A stretch of DNA of 9,127 nucleotides from Solirubrobacteraceae bacterium (GCA_030038955.1 JASHQV010000305.1:1-9127), one strand, 5' to 3'; counted from the first letter of the stretch, positions 1 through 6,541 are shown. Numbers and translations are program-made. Notes: a model not told the origin generated them from the letters alone.

Positions 1-302
1 AGGTCGGGCCTGAGCTCGACGCCGAAGCGGCGCGGGCTCGGGCCCTGTTGGCGGCACATGAAGGCGATCCGCAGCGTGCCGAGCAGTGGTTCCGCCGGGC
101 GATCGACCTGTTCCGGGAGCTGGCGACGCCGTTTCCATTGGCTCGCAGCGAACTGCAGTACGCCGAGCTGCTGGCCGAGCTCGGCGACCGTGAGGACGAT
201 CTCGGCAAGCTCGGCGACGAGGCCGAGGCGATCTTCGAGCGCCTCGCGGCGGGCCCGTGGCTGGCGCGCGCCGGGGCGCTGCGCGAGCGGGCGGCGGCGT
301 GA
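1..302 (+). CDS. C-terminal fragment of a TPR-like helical-repeat protein (partial)
   Basis: The reading frame is open from the window edge (first full codon at base 3) to a TGA at 300-302, giving 99 visible residues; the start lies outside. The fragment is rich in Ala, Leu, Glu and Arg and reads as paired amphipathic helices, with segments such as AEQWFRRAIDLFRELA, SELQYAELLAELGD and EAEAIFERLAAGPWLARA. This spacing and the aromatic/Leu pattern resemble TPR units. A terminal 'AxxIFERLxAxPWLxRA' pattern is familiar from the C-terminal ends of large actinobacterial AAA-ATPase regulators of the LuxR (LAL) or adenylate-cyclase/TPR type. That parent family is an inference, because no ATPase, cyclase or HTH domain is visible. 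A TTG at 48 could serve as an internal start, but the upstream codons continue in frame with the same composition, so a truncated view of a longer gene is more likely. Confidence 0.6.
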   Translation, partial: VGPELDAEAARARALLAAHEGDPQRAEQWFRRAIDLFRELATPFPLARSELQYAELLAELGDREDDLGKLGDEAEAIFERLAAGPWLARAGALRERAAA

Positions 303-317
303 GCGGTCGCGCCACCT

Positions 318-365
318 GACCTGTGGATGGAAGCGGCGCTATAGCGCCGCTTCCATCCACAGGTC
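318..365. terminator. Perfect 48-bp palindrome, probable bidirectional terminator
   Basis: Bases 318-365 are a perfect inverted repeat: 24 nt on each side with no mismatch, centred between 341 and 342. As RNA it would form about 22 bp of stem (318-339 with 344-365) closed by a TATA loop. It lies between two convergent genes, 15 bp after the stop of the left gene and 13 bp before the stop of mscL, which is where a shared terminator belongs. There is no T-tract on either side, but actinobacterial terminators often lack one. A protein-binding palindrome or a mobile repeat unit remains possible. Confidence 0.75.
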
Positions 366-378
366 GCCGCCCCCCGGC

Positions 379-786
379 TCACGCCGCCTCGGCGATCACC
401 GCCGTGCACAGCGGGCAGCGCCGCGCGGCGATCGGGATGTCCGAGGTGCACTCGGGGCAGGGCTTGACCGACGGATCCTCCTGGGCGCGGCGATCCATCA
501 GGACCTGGACGGGCTTGACGACGAACAGGAACACGACCACCGCCACCGCCACGAACCAGATCAGGTTGTTGATGAAGTCGCCGTACAGGAAATGGCTCGA
601 GTTGATCGTGAACGACAGGTTCTCGAAGCTCGGCTGGCCGAAGATCAGGCCGATGATCGGCGTCAGGATATCGGCGACCAGCGCCTTGACGAGCGCGGCG
701 AAGGCGGTCCCGATCACGACCGCCACCGCCAGGTCGACGACGTTCCCGCGGAACAGGAACTTCTTGAAATCGGTCAGCAGCGACAT
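379..786 (-). CDS. mscL: Large-conductance mechanosensitive channel MscL with C-terminal zinc ribbon
   Basis: This 135-residue protein begins MSLLTDFKKFLFRGNVVDLA, the typical MscL N-terminal helix and start of TM1. TM1 spans about residues 16-48 and includes the tightly packed pore segment (VAVVIGTAFAALVKALV). A periplasmic loop follows (about 50-72), then TM2 (about 74-92, LIWFVAVAVVVFLFVV). MscL is a homopentameric inner-membrane channel that opens under membrane tension and releases solutes during hypo-osmotic shock. Instead of the usual cytoplasmic helical bundle, the tail has four cysteines, C100-x2-C103 and C114-x2-C117, which form a probable zinc ribbon; this fusion is known in actinobacterial MscL proteins. 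The ATG at 786 is preceded by a strong Shine-Dalgarno site (GAGGAGG, complement of 797-803). The gene is divergent from obg and convergent with the left fragment. Confidence 0.95.
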   Translation of the reverse strand: MSLLTDFKKFLFRGNVVDLAVAVVIGTAFAALVKALVADILTPIIGLIFGQPSFENLSFTINSSHFLYGDFINNLIWFVAVAVVVFLFVVKPVQVLMDRRAQEDPSVKPCPECTSDIPIAARRCPLCTAVIAEAA

Positions 787-795
787 CGAGCGTCA

Positions 796-803
796 TCCTC
801 CTC
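796..803 (-). promoter_or_regulatory. Ribosome binding site of mscL
   Basis: Read on the minus strand this is GAGGAGGA, a near-complete anti-16S match ending 9 nt before the mscL ATG. It is one of the few strong Shine-Dalgarno sites in the window and fixes the mscL start. An ATG immediately after it (minus strand, 794-796) is out of frame. Confidence 0.75.
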
Positions 804-842
804 GGCTGGGGTTTGTGATTCGGCAGCCACAATAAGGGCCAG

Positions 843-2255
843 ATGAAGGACCGCGCGCGCATCTACGTGCAGGCCGGCGCCGGCGGCGACGGCTGCCTCA
901 GCTTCCGCCGCGAGGCCCACGTTCCCCGAGGCGGTCCCGACGGCGGCGACGGCGGCCGCGGCGGCGACGTCGTGCTCGTCTGCGACGACTCACTGCGAGA
1001 CCTCGAGCACTTCCGCCGCCGCACGCACTTCAAGGCCCGCCGCGGCGGCCACGGCGAAGGTTCGCAGCGACACGGCGCCGACGGCGCTGAGCTGGAGGTG
1101 CGCGTGCCGCCCGGCACCGAGGTGCTGGTCGAGGCCGACGGCAGCCGCAACGACCTGGTGACACCGGGACAGCGCGCGGTGGTCGCGCGCGGCGGTCCTG
1201 GCGGGCGCGGCAACTGGCGCTTCCGCGGTCCCACGCACCAGACGCCACGGTTTGCCGAGCGCGGCCTGCCCGGCGACGAGAGCTGGCTGACGCTGGCGCT
1301 GAAGCTGCTCGCCGACGTCGGGCTGGTGGGGCTGCCGAACGCCGGCAAGTCGTCGCTGGTCGCGCGGCTGACGCGAGCCGCCCCAAAGGTCGCCGACTAC
1401 CCGTTCACGACGCTCGAGCCGGTGCTGGGGACGCTGCAGGCCGACGACCGGCAGCTGGTGATCGCCGACATTCCGGGGCTGATCGAGGGGGCCAGCGGCG
1501 GCGCCGGCCTCGGACACGAGTTCCTCGCCCACGTCGAGCGCACGCGGCTGCTCGTGCACGTGCTCGATCTCGCGCCGGTCGACGGCTCGGACCCAGTCGG
1601 CAACCACGCCACGATCGAGCGCGAGCTGGCACTCCACAATCCGCGGCTGGCGTCCTTGCCGCGGATCCTGGCGCTGTCGAAGGCCGATCTCGTCGAGACG
1701 GATGCGAGGCAGTCGATCCGCGATCGCTGGCAGCAGCGGCTGGGCGACGAAGTGCCGGTGCTGCTGACCTCGGCGGCCACGCACGAGGGACTCGACGAGC
1801 TGACGCGTCTGCTGCTCGCCCGGGTGCCGCTGACAGCGCCGGCGGGCGCGGCGCAAGTGCCGCTAACGCCTCCGGCGGGCGGGGCCACCGATGTCTCCCA
1901 ACCCGCCCACCCCCAAGCCACCGGTGGCCCCGGTGCATACGCCGGCCCTAGCGGGTACGGCGCCCCCGTGGGGGATGGCGCGGATTCGCTCCCCGAGCAC
2001 CGCGTGTTTCGTCCCGCACCGGCGCGCGCCTTCCAGGTCGAGCGGACCGGCGCGCATGCGTTCGCCGTGCGCGGCCGGGGGGTGGAGCGACTGGTCGCCC
2101 GTTATGACCTCGACAACGACGAGGCGCTCGCCTACCTCGAGCGGCGGCTACGTGGAATCGGGCTGATCCGCGCGCTCGAGCAGGCCGGCTTCGAGCCCGG
2201 CGACGACGTCGAGATCGCGGGAGTAACGTTCGAGCTCGATCCGTCGGCGCCGTGA
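843..2255 (+). CDS. obg: Obg/CgtA GTPase, ribosome assembly
   Basis: This 470-residue Obg protein is a GTPase that binds the large ribosomal subunit and is tied to ribosome maturation and stress control. The N-terminal Obg fold (about 1-158) has the expected glycine-rich motifs, e.g. GGDGCLSFRRE and GGPDGGDGGRGGDVV. The G domain (about 159-330) shows G1 GLPNAGKS (163-170), a TT switch-I segment near 189-190, G3 DIPG (209-212), G4 SKAD (279-282; Ser replaces the usual Asn) and G5 TSA (309-311). A Pro/Gly/Ala-rich linker (about 331-385) follows. The tail (about 387-467) is an OCT domain (HRVFRPAPARAFQVER onward), as in long actinobacterial Obg proteins. The ATG at 843 aligns with the family start (R-A-R-I-Y-V-Q-A-G). 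Its Shine-Dalgarno site is weak (AAGGG at 834-838, only 4 nt away). rplU and rpmA, the common upstream neighbours, are absent. Confidence 0.95.
   Translation: MKDRARIYVQAGAGGDGCLSFRREAHVPRGGPDGGDGGRGGDVVLVCDDSLRDLEHFRRRTHFKARRGGHGEGSQRHGADGAELEVRVPPGTEVLVEADGSRNDLVTPGQRAVVARGGPGGRGNWRFRGPTHQTPRFAERGLPGDESWLTLALKLLADVGLVGLPNAGKSSLVARLTRAAPKVADYPFTTLEPVLGTLQADDRQLVIADIPGLIEGASGGAGLGHEFLAHVERTRLLVHVLDLAPVDGSDPVGNHATIERELALHNPRLASLPRILALSKADLVETDARQSIRDRWQQRLGDEVPVLLTSAATHEGLDELTRLLLARVPLTAPAGAAQVPLTPPAGGATDVSQPAHPQATGGPGAYAGPSGYGAPVGDGADSLPEHRVFRPAPARAFQVERTGAHAFAVRGRGVERLVARYDLDNDEALAYLERRLRGIGLIRALEQAGFEPGDDVEIAGVTFELDPSAP
1824..1881 (+). repeat. 33-bp tandem repeat inside the obg linker
   Basis: Two copies, beginning at 1824 and 1857, have a period of 33 bp (11 codons). 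They encode VPLTAPAGAAQ (residues 328-338) and VPLTPPAGGAT (339-349), directly between the G domain and the OCT domain. The copies differ at several bases, so the duplication is not very recent. It keeps the frame and lengthens a flexible linker. Confidence 0.7.
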
Positions 2256-2306
2256 CCGCTGGCGGCGCGTCCGGGACGTAAACGCAATAGCATGCCCCCG
2301 TTCGCA

Positions 2307-2333
2307 AGGCCGAGGCGTCCAGGCCGAGGTGTC
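2307..2333 (+). repeat. Short tandem repeat in the obg/beta-helix intergenic region
   Basis: The 13-nt motif AGGCCGAGGYGTC occurs twice (2307-2319 and 2321-2333), with a 14-bp period. It lies 30 bp before the ATG of the secreted protein gene, in a 107-bp gap that is otherwise featureless. It could be an operator or a chance duplication; I see no clear -10/-35 pair around it. Confidence 0.4.
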
Positions 2334-2362
2334 TGCGGGATCTCGAATTGGAAGGAGAGTTG

Positions 2363-3997
2363 ATGCGACGTGTCTTCGCGTGTCTCGCGATGCTTGCCGG
2401 ATGCGCGTGGCTGCTCGGCACCGCCCCGGTTGCGGTGGCGAGAACGCGCGTGCTGCGGGTCGGTACCTACCACGGCATCCGCGGCCAGTACAAGACGATT
2501 CAGGCGGCGGTCAACCATGCCAAGCCCGGCGACTTCATCCTGATCGCCCCGGGCGACTACAAGACCAAGTCGTGGAAGTTCCCGAAGGGGTCAGGGCGTC
2601 AGTTCCCGGCGGGGGTGCTGATCCAGACTCCCGACCTGACGGTGCGCGGGATGAACCGCAACACGGTCACCGTCGACGGCACCAAGAAGCACTCGGCCAA
2701 GTGCAGCGACAAGAAGGCCGCGCAGAACTTCGGTCCGGGGAGCAGCGGCGGGCCGGCGGGGCTGAACGGGATCGAGGTGTGGAAGGCGGACGATGTGTCG
2801 GTCGAGAACCTCACCGTTTGCAACTTCCTCGGCGGCTCGGGCGGCGACGGTGGTACCGGCAACGAGATCTGGTGGAACGGCGGCGCGAATAGCGGCAAGA
2901 TCGACGGCTGGGACTACCTCGGCTCATACCTGACCGCCACCAGCACCTGGTACAACACGAAGGTGTCGCCTGCGACGGCCGAGGTCAGCGCCGCTGAGTA
3001 CGGGATCTTCTCCAGCAACTGGGACGGTGGCACCTGGAGCGACACGTACGCCAGCAACATGAACGACTCCGGCTACTACATCGGGGCATGCCAGCAGGAG
3101 TGCAACCAGGTAGTCAACGATGCCTGGGCGGAGTACAACGCGCTCGGTTACTCGGGCTCGAACTCAGGTGGAAGGCTGGTGGTGAAGAACTCACAGTTCG
3201 ACAACAACGAGGATGGGTTCGACACCAACAGCCAGAACGGTGACGAGCCGTCGCCGCAGAACGGCGCCTGTCCGGACAACGGGATCAGCCCGATCACCCA
3301 TACCAGCTCCTGCTGGGTGTTCATGGACAACTACGTCCACAACAACAACGATCCTGACGTCCCCACGGCAGGGTTCGCGGCCGCCGGCCCGGTCGGCACC
3401 GGCATGTCGATCTCGGGTGGGCGTAACGACACTGTGATGGACAATAAGTTCGAGAACAACGGAGCGTGGGGAAACATCATCGTGCCGTTCCCAGATGAGG
3501 GTCCTCCGTGCACGGGTGGCACTGGCGGGCAGACATCCAGCACGCTGTGCCTGTTCGACGAGTACGGCGATGCGATCATCGACAACCACTATAAGAACGA
3601 CGGCTACTGGGGCAATCCGACCAACGGTGACTTCGAGGCCACCAACCTCGAGCCCGATGAGCCGACCGACTGCTTCAGCGGCAACACGGAGATCGGCGGT
3701 GGCAGCATCACGCCGGAGGACCAGACGCTGGAGCAGGAGTATCCGAGCTGCAACGGCAATGCGGTGGCGCCGGATGACAACACGGAGTTCACCACCGAGG
3801 TGCTGTGCGACTCGCAGATCTCGTTCGGCGGCGCCGGCAGCACGCCGTGTCCGCCCGGGTCGAGCTACCCGCGCTTCAGCGAGAGCAAGATCCACGACGG
3901 GCTGCACAAGCTGCCGCCGAAGCGGAAGCTGAAGTCGATGCCGCACCCGTGCAAGGGCGTGCCGCGCAACCCGTGGTGCCCGGCGTCGAAGAAGTAG
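2363..3997 (+). CDS. Secreted right-handed parallel beta-helix (pectin-lyase-fold) protein
   Basis: This 544-residue exported protein starts at the ATG at 2363, supported by AAGGAG at 2352-2357; the upstream in-frame TTG at 2348 overlaps that Shine-Dalgarno site. Residues 1-26 look like a signal peptide (MRR, a hydrophobic core, then AVA before RTRV). An LAGC sequence at 11-14 resembles a lipobox, but hydrophobic residues continue after it, so signal peptidase I cleavage is preferred. The segment GQYKTIQAAVNHAKPGDFIL begins the classic N-terminal cap of surface beta-helix proteins ('...TIQ.AV..A..GD.I...PG.Y'). Asn/Asp/Gly-rich coils follow, e.g. DGFDTNSQNGD, DNYVHNNND, DNKFENNGAWGNI. The mature part has 14 cysteines, an even number that fits disulfides outside the cell. 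The C-terminus is basic and Pro-rich. Related folds bind or cleave polysaccharides, but I see no family-specific catalytic motif, so substrate and activity are unknown. It sits between obg and proB, normally close neighbours, and is probably an insertion. Confidence 0.8.
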   Translation: MRRVFACLAMLAGCAWLLGTAPVAVARTRVLRVGTYHGIRGQYKTIQAAVNHAKPGDFILIAPGDYKTKSWKFPKGSGRQFPAGVLIQTPDLTVRGMNRNTVTVDGTKKHSAKCSDKKAAQNFGPGSSGGPAGLNGIEVWKADDVSVENLTVCNFLGGSGGDGGTGNEIWWNGGANSGKIDGWDYLGSYLTATSTWYNTKVSPATAEVSAAEYGIFSSNWDGGTWSDTYASNMNDSGYYIGACQQECNQVVNDAWAEYNALGYSGSNSGGRLVVKNSQFDNNEDGFDTNSQNGDEPSPQNGACPDNGISPITHTSSCWVFMDNYVHNNNDPDVPTAGFAAAGPVGTGMSISGGRNDTVMDNKFENNGAWGNIIVPFPDEGPPCTGGTGGQTSSTLCLFDEYGDAIIDNHYKNDGYWGNPTNGDFEATNLEPDEPTDCFSGNTEIGGGSITPEDQTLEQEYPSCNGNAVAPDDNTEFTTEVLCDSQISFGGAGSTPCPPGSSYPRFSESKIHDGLHKLPPKRKLKSMPHPCKGVPRNPWCPASKK

Positions 3998-4013
3998 GTT
4001 GACAGAGGTTGAC

Positions 4014-4048
4014 GGCCGGCGGCGCGCTCATCGGCTGCGCCGCCGGCC
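4014..4048 (+). terminator. GC-rich hairpin after the beta-helix gene
   Basis: A perfect 12-bp stem pairs 4014-4025 (GGCCGGCGGCGC) with 4037-4048, around an 11-nt loop. It begins 16 bp after the stop of the beta-helix gene and has no T-tract, as is common in high-GC actinobacteria. It probably separates transcription of the secreted protein from proB. A direct repeat GGTTGAC (3997-4003, 4007-4013) directly precedes it. Confidence 0.6.
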
Positions 4049-4103
4049 GCCGCGGCCGCCCCACTGGCGGCGCGGCGTCCCACCCCCGGGCCGCCGGCCC
4101 ACA

Positions 4104-4109
4104 TATCCT
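4104..4109 (+). promoter_or_regulatory. Possible -10 element for the proBA-nadD-rsfS operon
   Basis: TATCCT fits the TAnnnT form of an actinobacterial -10 box and is one of the few AT-leaning spots between the terminator-like hairpin and proB. Transcription would start around 4115-4118, just before the first mini-ORF ATG at 4121. That would make the mini-ORF leaderless or nearly so. No recognisable -35 lies 16-18 bp upstream, so the call is weak. Confidence 0.3.
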
Positions 4110-4120
4110 GGGCAGCAGCG

Positions 4121-4141
4121 ATGCCCTCTGTGGTCCTCTAG
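4121..4141 (+). CDS. Putative six-codon mini-ORF 1 upstream of proB (MPSVVL)
   Basis: ATG at 4121, stop TAG at 4139-4141, in tandem unit 1. It is out of frame with proB. It lacks a clear Shine-Dalgarno site, but could be leaderless if the -10 at 4104-4109 is used. It may be translated as a uORF or may be a silent remnant of the duplicated proB start; nothing in the sequence proves translation. Confidence 0.3.
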   Translation: MPSVVL

Positions 4142-4147
4142 CCAGCG

Positions 4148-4168
4148 ATGCCCCCCGTGGTCCGGTAG
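4148..4168 (+). CDS. Putative six-codon mini-ORF 2 upstream of proB (MPPVVR)
   Basis: ATG at 4148, stop TAG at 4166-4168, in tandem unit 2. Its stop is only 5 nt before the proB GTG at 4174, close enough for termination-reinitiation coupling. It carries two consecutive proline codons just after the start, as does proB itself (MPPVVV). A role in proline-sensitive translation is an idea, not shown; the prolines are also explained by copying of the proB start. Confidence 0.3.
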   Translation: MPPVVR

Positions 4169-4173
4169 CAGCT

Positions 4174-5262
4174 GTGCCGCCTGTCGTCGTCAAGCTGGGC
4201 TCGAGCATCGTCGCCGACGACGACGGCGGCGTGCGTCGCGACGTGCTCGCCCAGATCTGTGACCAGGTCGCTGAGCTGCACCGTCGGCGACGGCAGCCGA
4301 TGATCGTGACGAGCGGCGCGATCGCCCGCGGCATGGGCGTCATCGGGATCCCGCGGCCGCGGACGGTGGATGAGCTACAGGCCGCCAGCGCGGTCGGCCA
4401 GGGGAAGCTCTACCAGGTGTTCGACGAGCTCCTAAGTGAGCGCTCGGCGCCAACCGCCCAGGTGCTGCTGACGTTCTTCGACATGAGCGCCCGCAGCCAC
4501 TACCTGAACGCCCGACAGACGCTCGCGCGGCTGCTGGAGTGGAGCGTCGTGCCGGTGATCAACGAGAACGACACCACCACCACCGATGAGATCTCGTTCG
4601 GCGACAACGACTTCCTGGCCGCACAGGTGGCGATCCTGCTAGGTGCCGAGCGGCTGCTGCTGCTGACCGACACCGGCGGCTTGTACACGGCCGACCCGAA
4701 GCTCGACCCCGACGCCCAGCTGGTCGCAGAGGTGAAGCGGTTCGACTCGCTGGCTGAGCTGGCGATCGGCCACCAGACCTCACCGCTCGGGTCGGGCGGG
4801 ATGCGCTCGAAGGTCGTGGCGGCCGAGATGGCGACCGCGGCCGGGATTCCGACCGTGATCGCCAGCGGGCTCGAGCCGGGGACGATCCTCGCGGCGGTCG
4901 CTGGCGAGCCCGTCGGCACGCTGTTCCCGGCGCGCTCGGAGCGATACTCGAGCTTCAAGCTGTGGCTGCGCTACGCCAAGCCGGCGCGGGGGCGCGTCGA
5001 GGTCGACGCGGGTGCGGCACGAGCGCTCAGAGAGGGCGGCACCAGCCTGCTTCCGGTTGGGATCGTCACGGTCGAGGGGGCGTTTCGCGCGGGCGACGCA
5101 GTCGAGGTGACGCACGCCGCGCAGATCGTCGGCAAGGGGATCTCGAACTACTCGGTCGAGGAGCTCGGGCAGGTCCGGGGGCTGAAGTCCGCTGAGGTGC
5201 GCGAGCTGCTGCCCCGTGCCAGCGAGGAGGCGATCCACCGCGACTACTTCGTGCTCGCGTAG
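4174..5262 (+). CDS. proB: Glutamate 5-kinase ProB
   Basis: This 362-residue protein phosphorylates L-glutamate with ATP to gamma-glutamyl phosphate, the first and usually proline-inhibited step of proline synthesis in the cytoplasm. The amino-acid-kinase domain covers about 1-255: phosphate-binding VVVKLGSS (4-11), VTSGAIARG (45-53), substrate motifs VINEND (128-133) and FGDND (142-146), nucleotide segment TDTGGLYTADP (165-175) and GSGGMRSK (206-213). A PUA domain follows (about 268-358). The length is close to the usual 367. I place the start at GTG 4174 because it puts VVVKLGSS at the normal distance from the N-terminus. The frame is open upstream to 4009, but that sequence is Gly/Ala/Arg filler containing the terminator-like hairpin. 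There is no good Shine-Dalgarno site at the GTG. proA follows after 10 nt. Confidence 0.93.
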   Translation: MPPVVVKLGSSIVADDDGGVRRDVLAQICDQVAELHRRRRQPMIVTSGAIARGMGVIGIPRPRTVDELQAASAVGQGKLYQVFDELLSERSAPTAQVLLTFFDMSARSHYLNARQTLARLLEWSVVPVINENDTTTTDEISFGDNDFLAAQVAILLGAERLLLLTDTGGLYTADPKLDPDAQLVAEVKRFDSLAELAIGHQTSPLGSGGMRSKVVAAEMATAAGIPTVIASGLEPGTILAAVAGEPVGTLFPARSERYSSFKLWLRYAKPARGRVEVDAGAARALREGGTSLLPVGIVTVEGAFRAGDAVEVTHAAQIVGKGISNYSVEELGQVRGLKSAEVRELLPRASEEAIHRDYFVLA

Positions 5263-5272
5263 TCTTCTGACG

Positions 5273-6541
5273 ATGGCCACCACCACGATCACCTCGGTCG
5301 GCGACACGTGCCGATCCGCCAAGGCCGCTTCGCGCGCGCTCGCCACGCTTGACTCCGAGCGCAAGGATGCGGCGCTCGAGGGGATCGCCGCGGCGCTGCA
5401 GAAGCACGTCGTGGAGATCCTCGAGGCCAACGCACGCGACCGCGACGCCGCTCGCGACAGCGGCCTCAGCGCTGCGCTGGTCGACCGGCTGACGCTGGAC
5501 GAGGCGCGGATCGACGCGATCGTCGGCGCGGTCCGCCGGATCGCCGAGCTGCCAGATCCGGTGGGGGAGGTGACCGAGGGTTTCCGGCTGCCGAACGGCC
5601 TCGATGTGCGCAAGCTGCGCGTCCCGCTTGGCGTCGTCGCGGTCGTCTACGAAGCCCGTCCGGGCGTGACCATCGATGCCGCCGCGCTGTGCCTGAAGTC
5701 GGGCAACGCGGTCGTCCTGCGCGGGTCCGCCGCCGCCGCCCACTCGGGCGCCGTGCTCGCTTCGGTGGCGATCGATGCCGCCGGGCGGGCGGGGCTGCCG
5801 GAGGGATCGATCGCGTTCCTGTCGGGCGGCGGCCACGAGCAGCTGGCAGAGCTTGCCACCCAGACCGGCATCGTCGACCTGATCATCCCCCGCGGCGGCG
5901 AGGACCTCAAGACCGCGCTCGAGGAGGTGGCCACGGTGCCGGTGATCTATGCGGCGGCCGGCAACTGCCACGTGTTCGTCGACCGCAGCGCCGACCTCGA
6001 GGACGCCCGCGCGATCGTCGTCAACGCCAAGCTCCAGCGGCCCGGCGTGTGCAACGCCGCCGAGACGCTGCTGGTGCATGCCGGCGTCGCCGACACATTC
6101 CTCCCCGGCATGCTGCGAACGCTGCACGACGCGGGGGTGACGTTGCACGCCGACGAGCGGGCACGAGCAGCAGCCGCCGGCGTACCGGTCGTGGCCGCCA
6201 CCGACGAGGACTGGGACCGCGAGTACCTGGGCCTCGACCTCGCCGTCGCGGTGGTCGACTCGCTCGGGCAAGCGATCGAGCACATCAACGCCCACGGCAG
6301 CGGTCACTCGGAGGCGATCGTGACCCGCGACACCGTGTCTGCGAGGGCGTTCGAGCTGGGCGTCGATGCGGCCTGCGTGTACGTCAACGCGTCCACGCGG
6401 TTCACCGACGGCGGCGAGTTCGGGATGGGCGCCGAGATCGGCAACTCGACTCAGAAGCTCCACGCCCGTGGGCCGATCGGGCTGCGCGAGCTGTGCACGT
6501 TCAAGTACCTCGTGGAGGGCGCTGGGCAGATCCGGCCCTGA
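5273..6541 (+). CDS. proA: Gamma-glutamyl phosphate reductase ProA (copy 1)
   Basis: This 422-residue NADPH-dependent enzyme reduces gamma-glutamyl phosphate to glutamate-5-semialdehyde, the second step of proline synthesis, and typically works with ProB. It has the aldehyde-dehydrogenase-like fold: the cofactor-domain segment LGVVAVVYEARPGVTIDA (119-136), LKSGNAVVLRGS (141-152), catalytic Cys260 in PGVCNAAETLLVH, and the C-terminal family signature VNASTRFTDGGEFGMGAEIG (381-400). The length matches the family. The ATG at 5273 is chosen over the upstream GTG at 5216, which lies inside proB. No strong Shine-Dalgarno site is visible, so translation is probably coupled to proB. The region from base 5861 (residue 197) to the stop is repeated in inverted orientation at 8444-9127. 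Confidence 0.95.
   Translation: MATTTITSVGDTCRSAKAASRALATLDSERKDAALEGIAAALQKHVVEILEANARDRDAARDSGLSAALVDRLTLDEARIDAIVGAVRRIAELPDPVGEVTEGFRLPNGLDVRKLRVPLGVVAVVYEARPGVTIDAAALCLKSGNAVVLRGSAAAAHSGAVLASVAIDAAGRAGLPEGSIAFLSGGGHEQLAELATQTGIVDLIIPRGGEDLKTALEEVATVPVIYAAAGNCHVFVDRSADLEDARAIVVNAKLQRPGVCNAAETLLVHAGVADTFLPGMLRTLHDAGVTLHADERARAAAAGVPVVAATDEDWDREYLGLDLAVAVVDSLGQAIEHINAHGSGHSEAIVTRDTVSARAFELGVDAACVYVNASTRFTDGGEFGMGAEIGNSTQKLHARGPIGLRELCTFKYLVEGAGQIRP

Larger units (their letters stand above)
4117..4195 (+). repeat. Triplicated proB start region (three imperfect 26-27 bp tandem copies)
   Basis: Unit 1 is 4117-4143, unit 2 is 4144-4169 and unit 3 is 4170-4195. Unit 3 contains the GTG start and first seven codons of proB. 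Each unit has the form AGC-(G/T)(A/G)TG-CC..., then a GT-rich half. In the phase of their own ATG, units 1 and 2 read MPSVVL-stop (4121-4141) and MPPVVR-stop (4148-4168); unit 3 reads MPPVVVKLGSS and continues as ProB. The repeat therefore looks like duplicated copies of the gene's 5' end, with the true start now in the last copy. Confidence 0.75.

Noticed and set aside
58..846. 262-codon plus-strand open frame across the left fragment, the palindrome and mscL
   Set aside because: It runs through the palindrome and opposite the clear MscL coding sequence; the product is Arg-rich filler without a domain.
990..1856. 288-codon minus-strand open frame inside obg
   Set aside because: Antisense to a well-supported Obg; Arg/Gln/Val-rich shadow product.
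2373..2404. Lipobox (LAGC) making the beta-helix protein a lipoprotein
   Set aside because: The cysteine is only residue 14 and the hydrophobic stretch goes on for about ten residues to an AVA cleavage site, so an ordinary signal peptide fits better.
3999..4004. TTGACA as a -35 box for proB
   Set aside because: It matches the consensus, but the following 16-19 bp lead into a GC hairpin with no -10-like sequence.
4009..4173. Upstream in-frame extension of proB by 55 codons
   Set aside because: The extension is Gly/Ala/Arg/Pro-rich, spans the terminator-like hairpin and repeats, and is absent from known ProB N-termini; GTG 4174 gives the family start.
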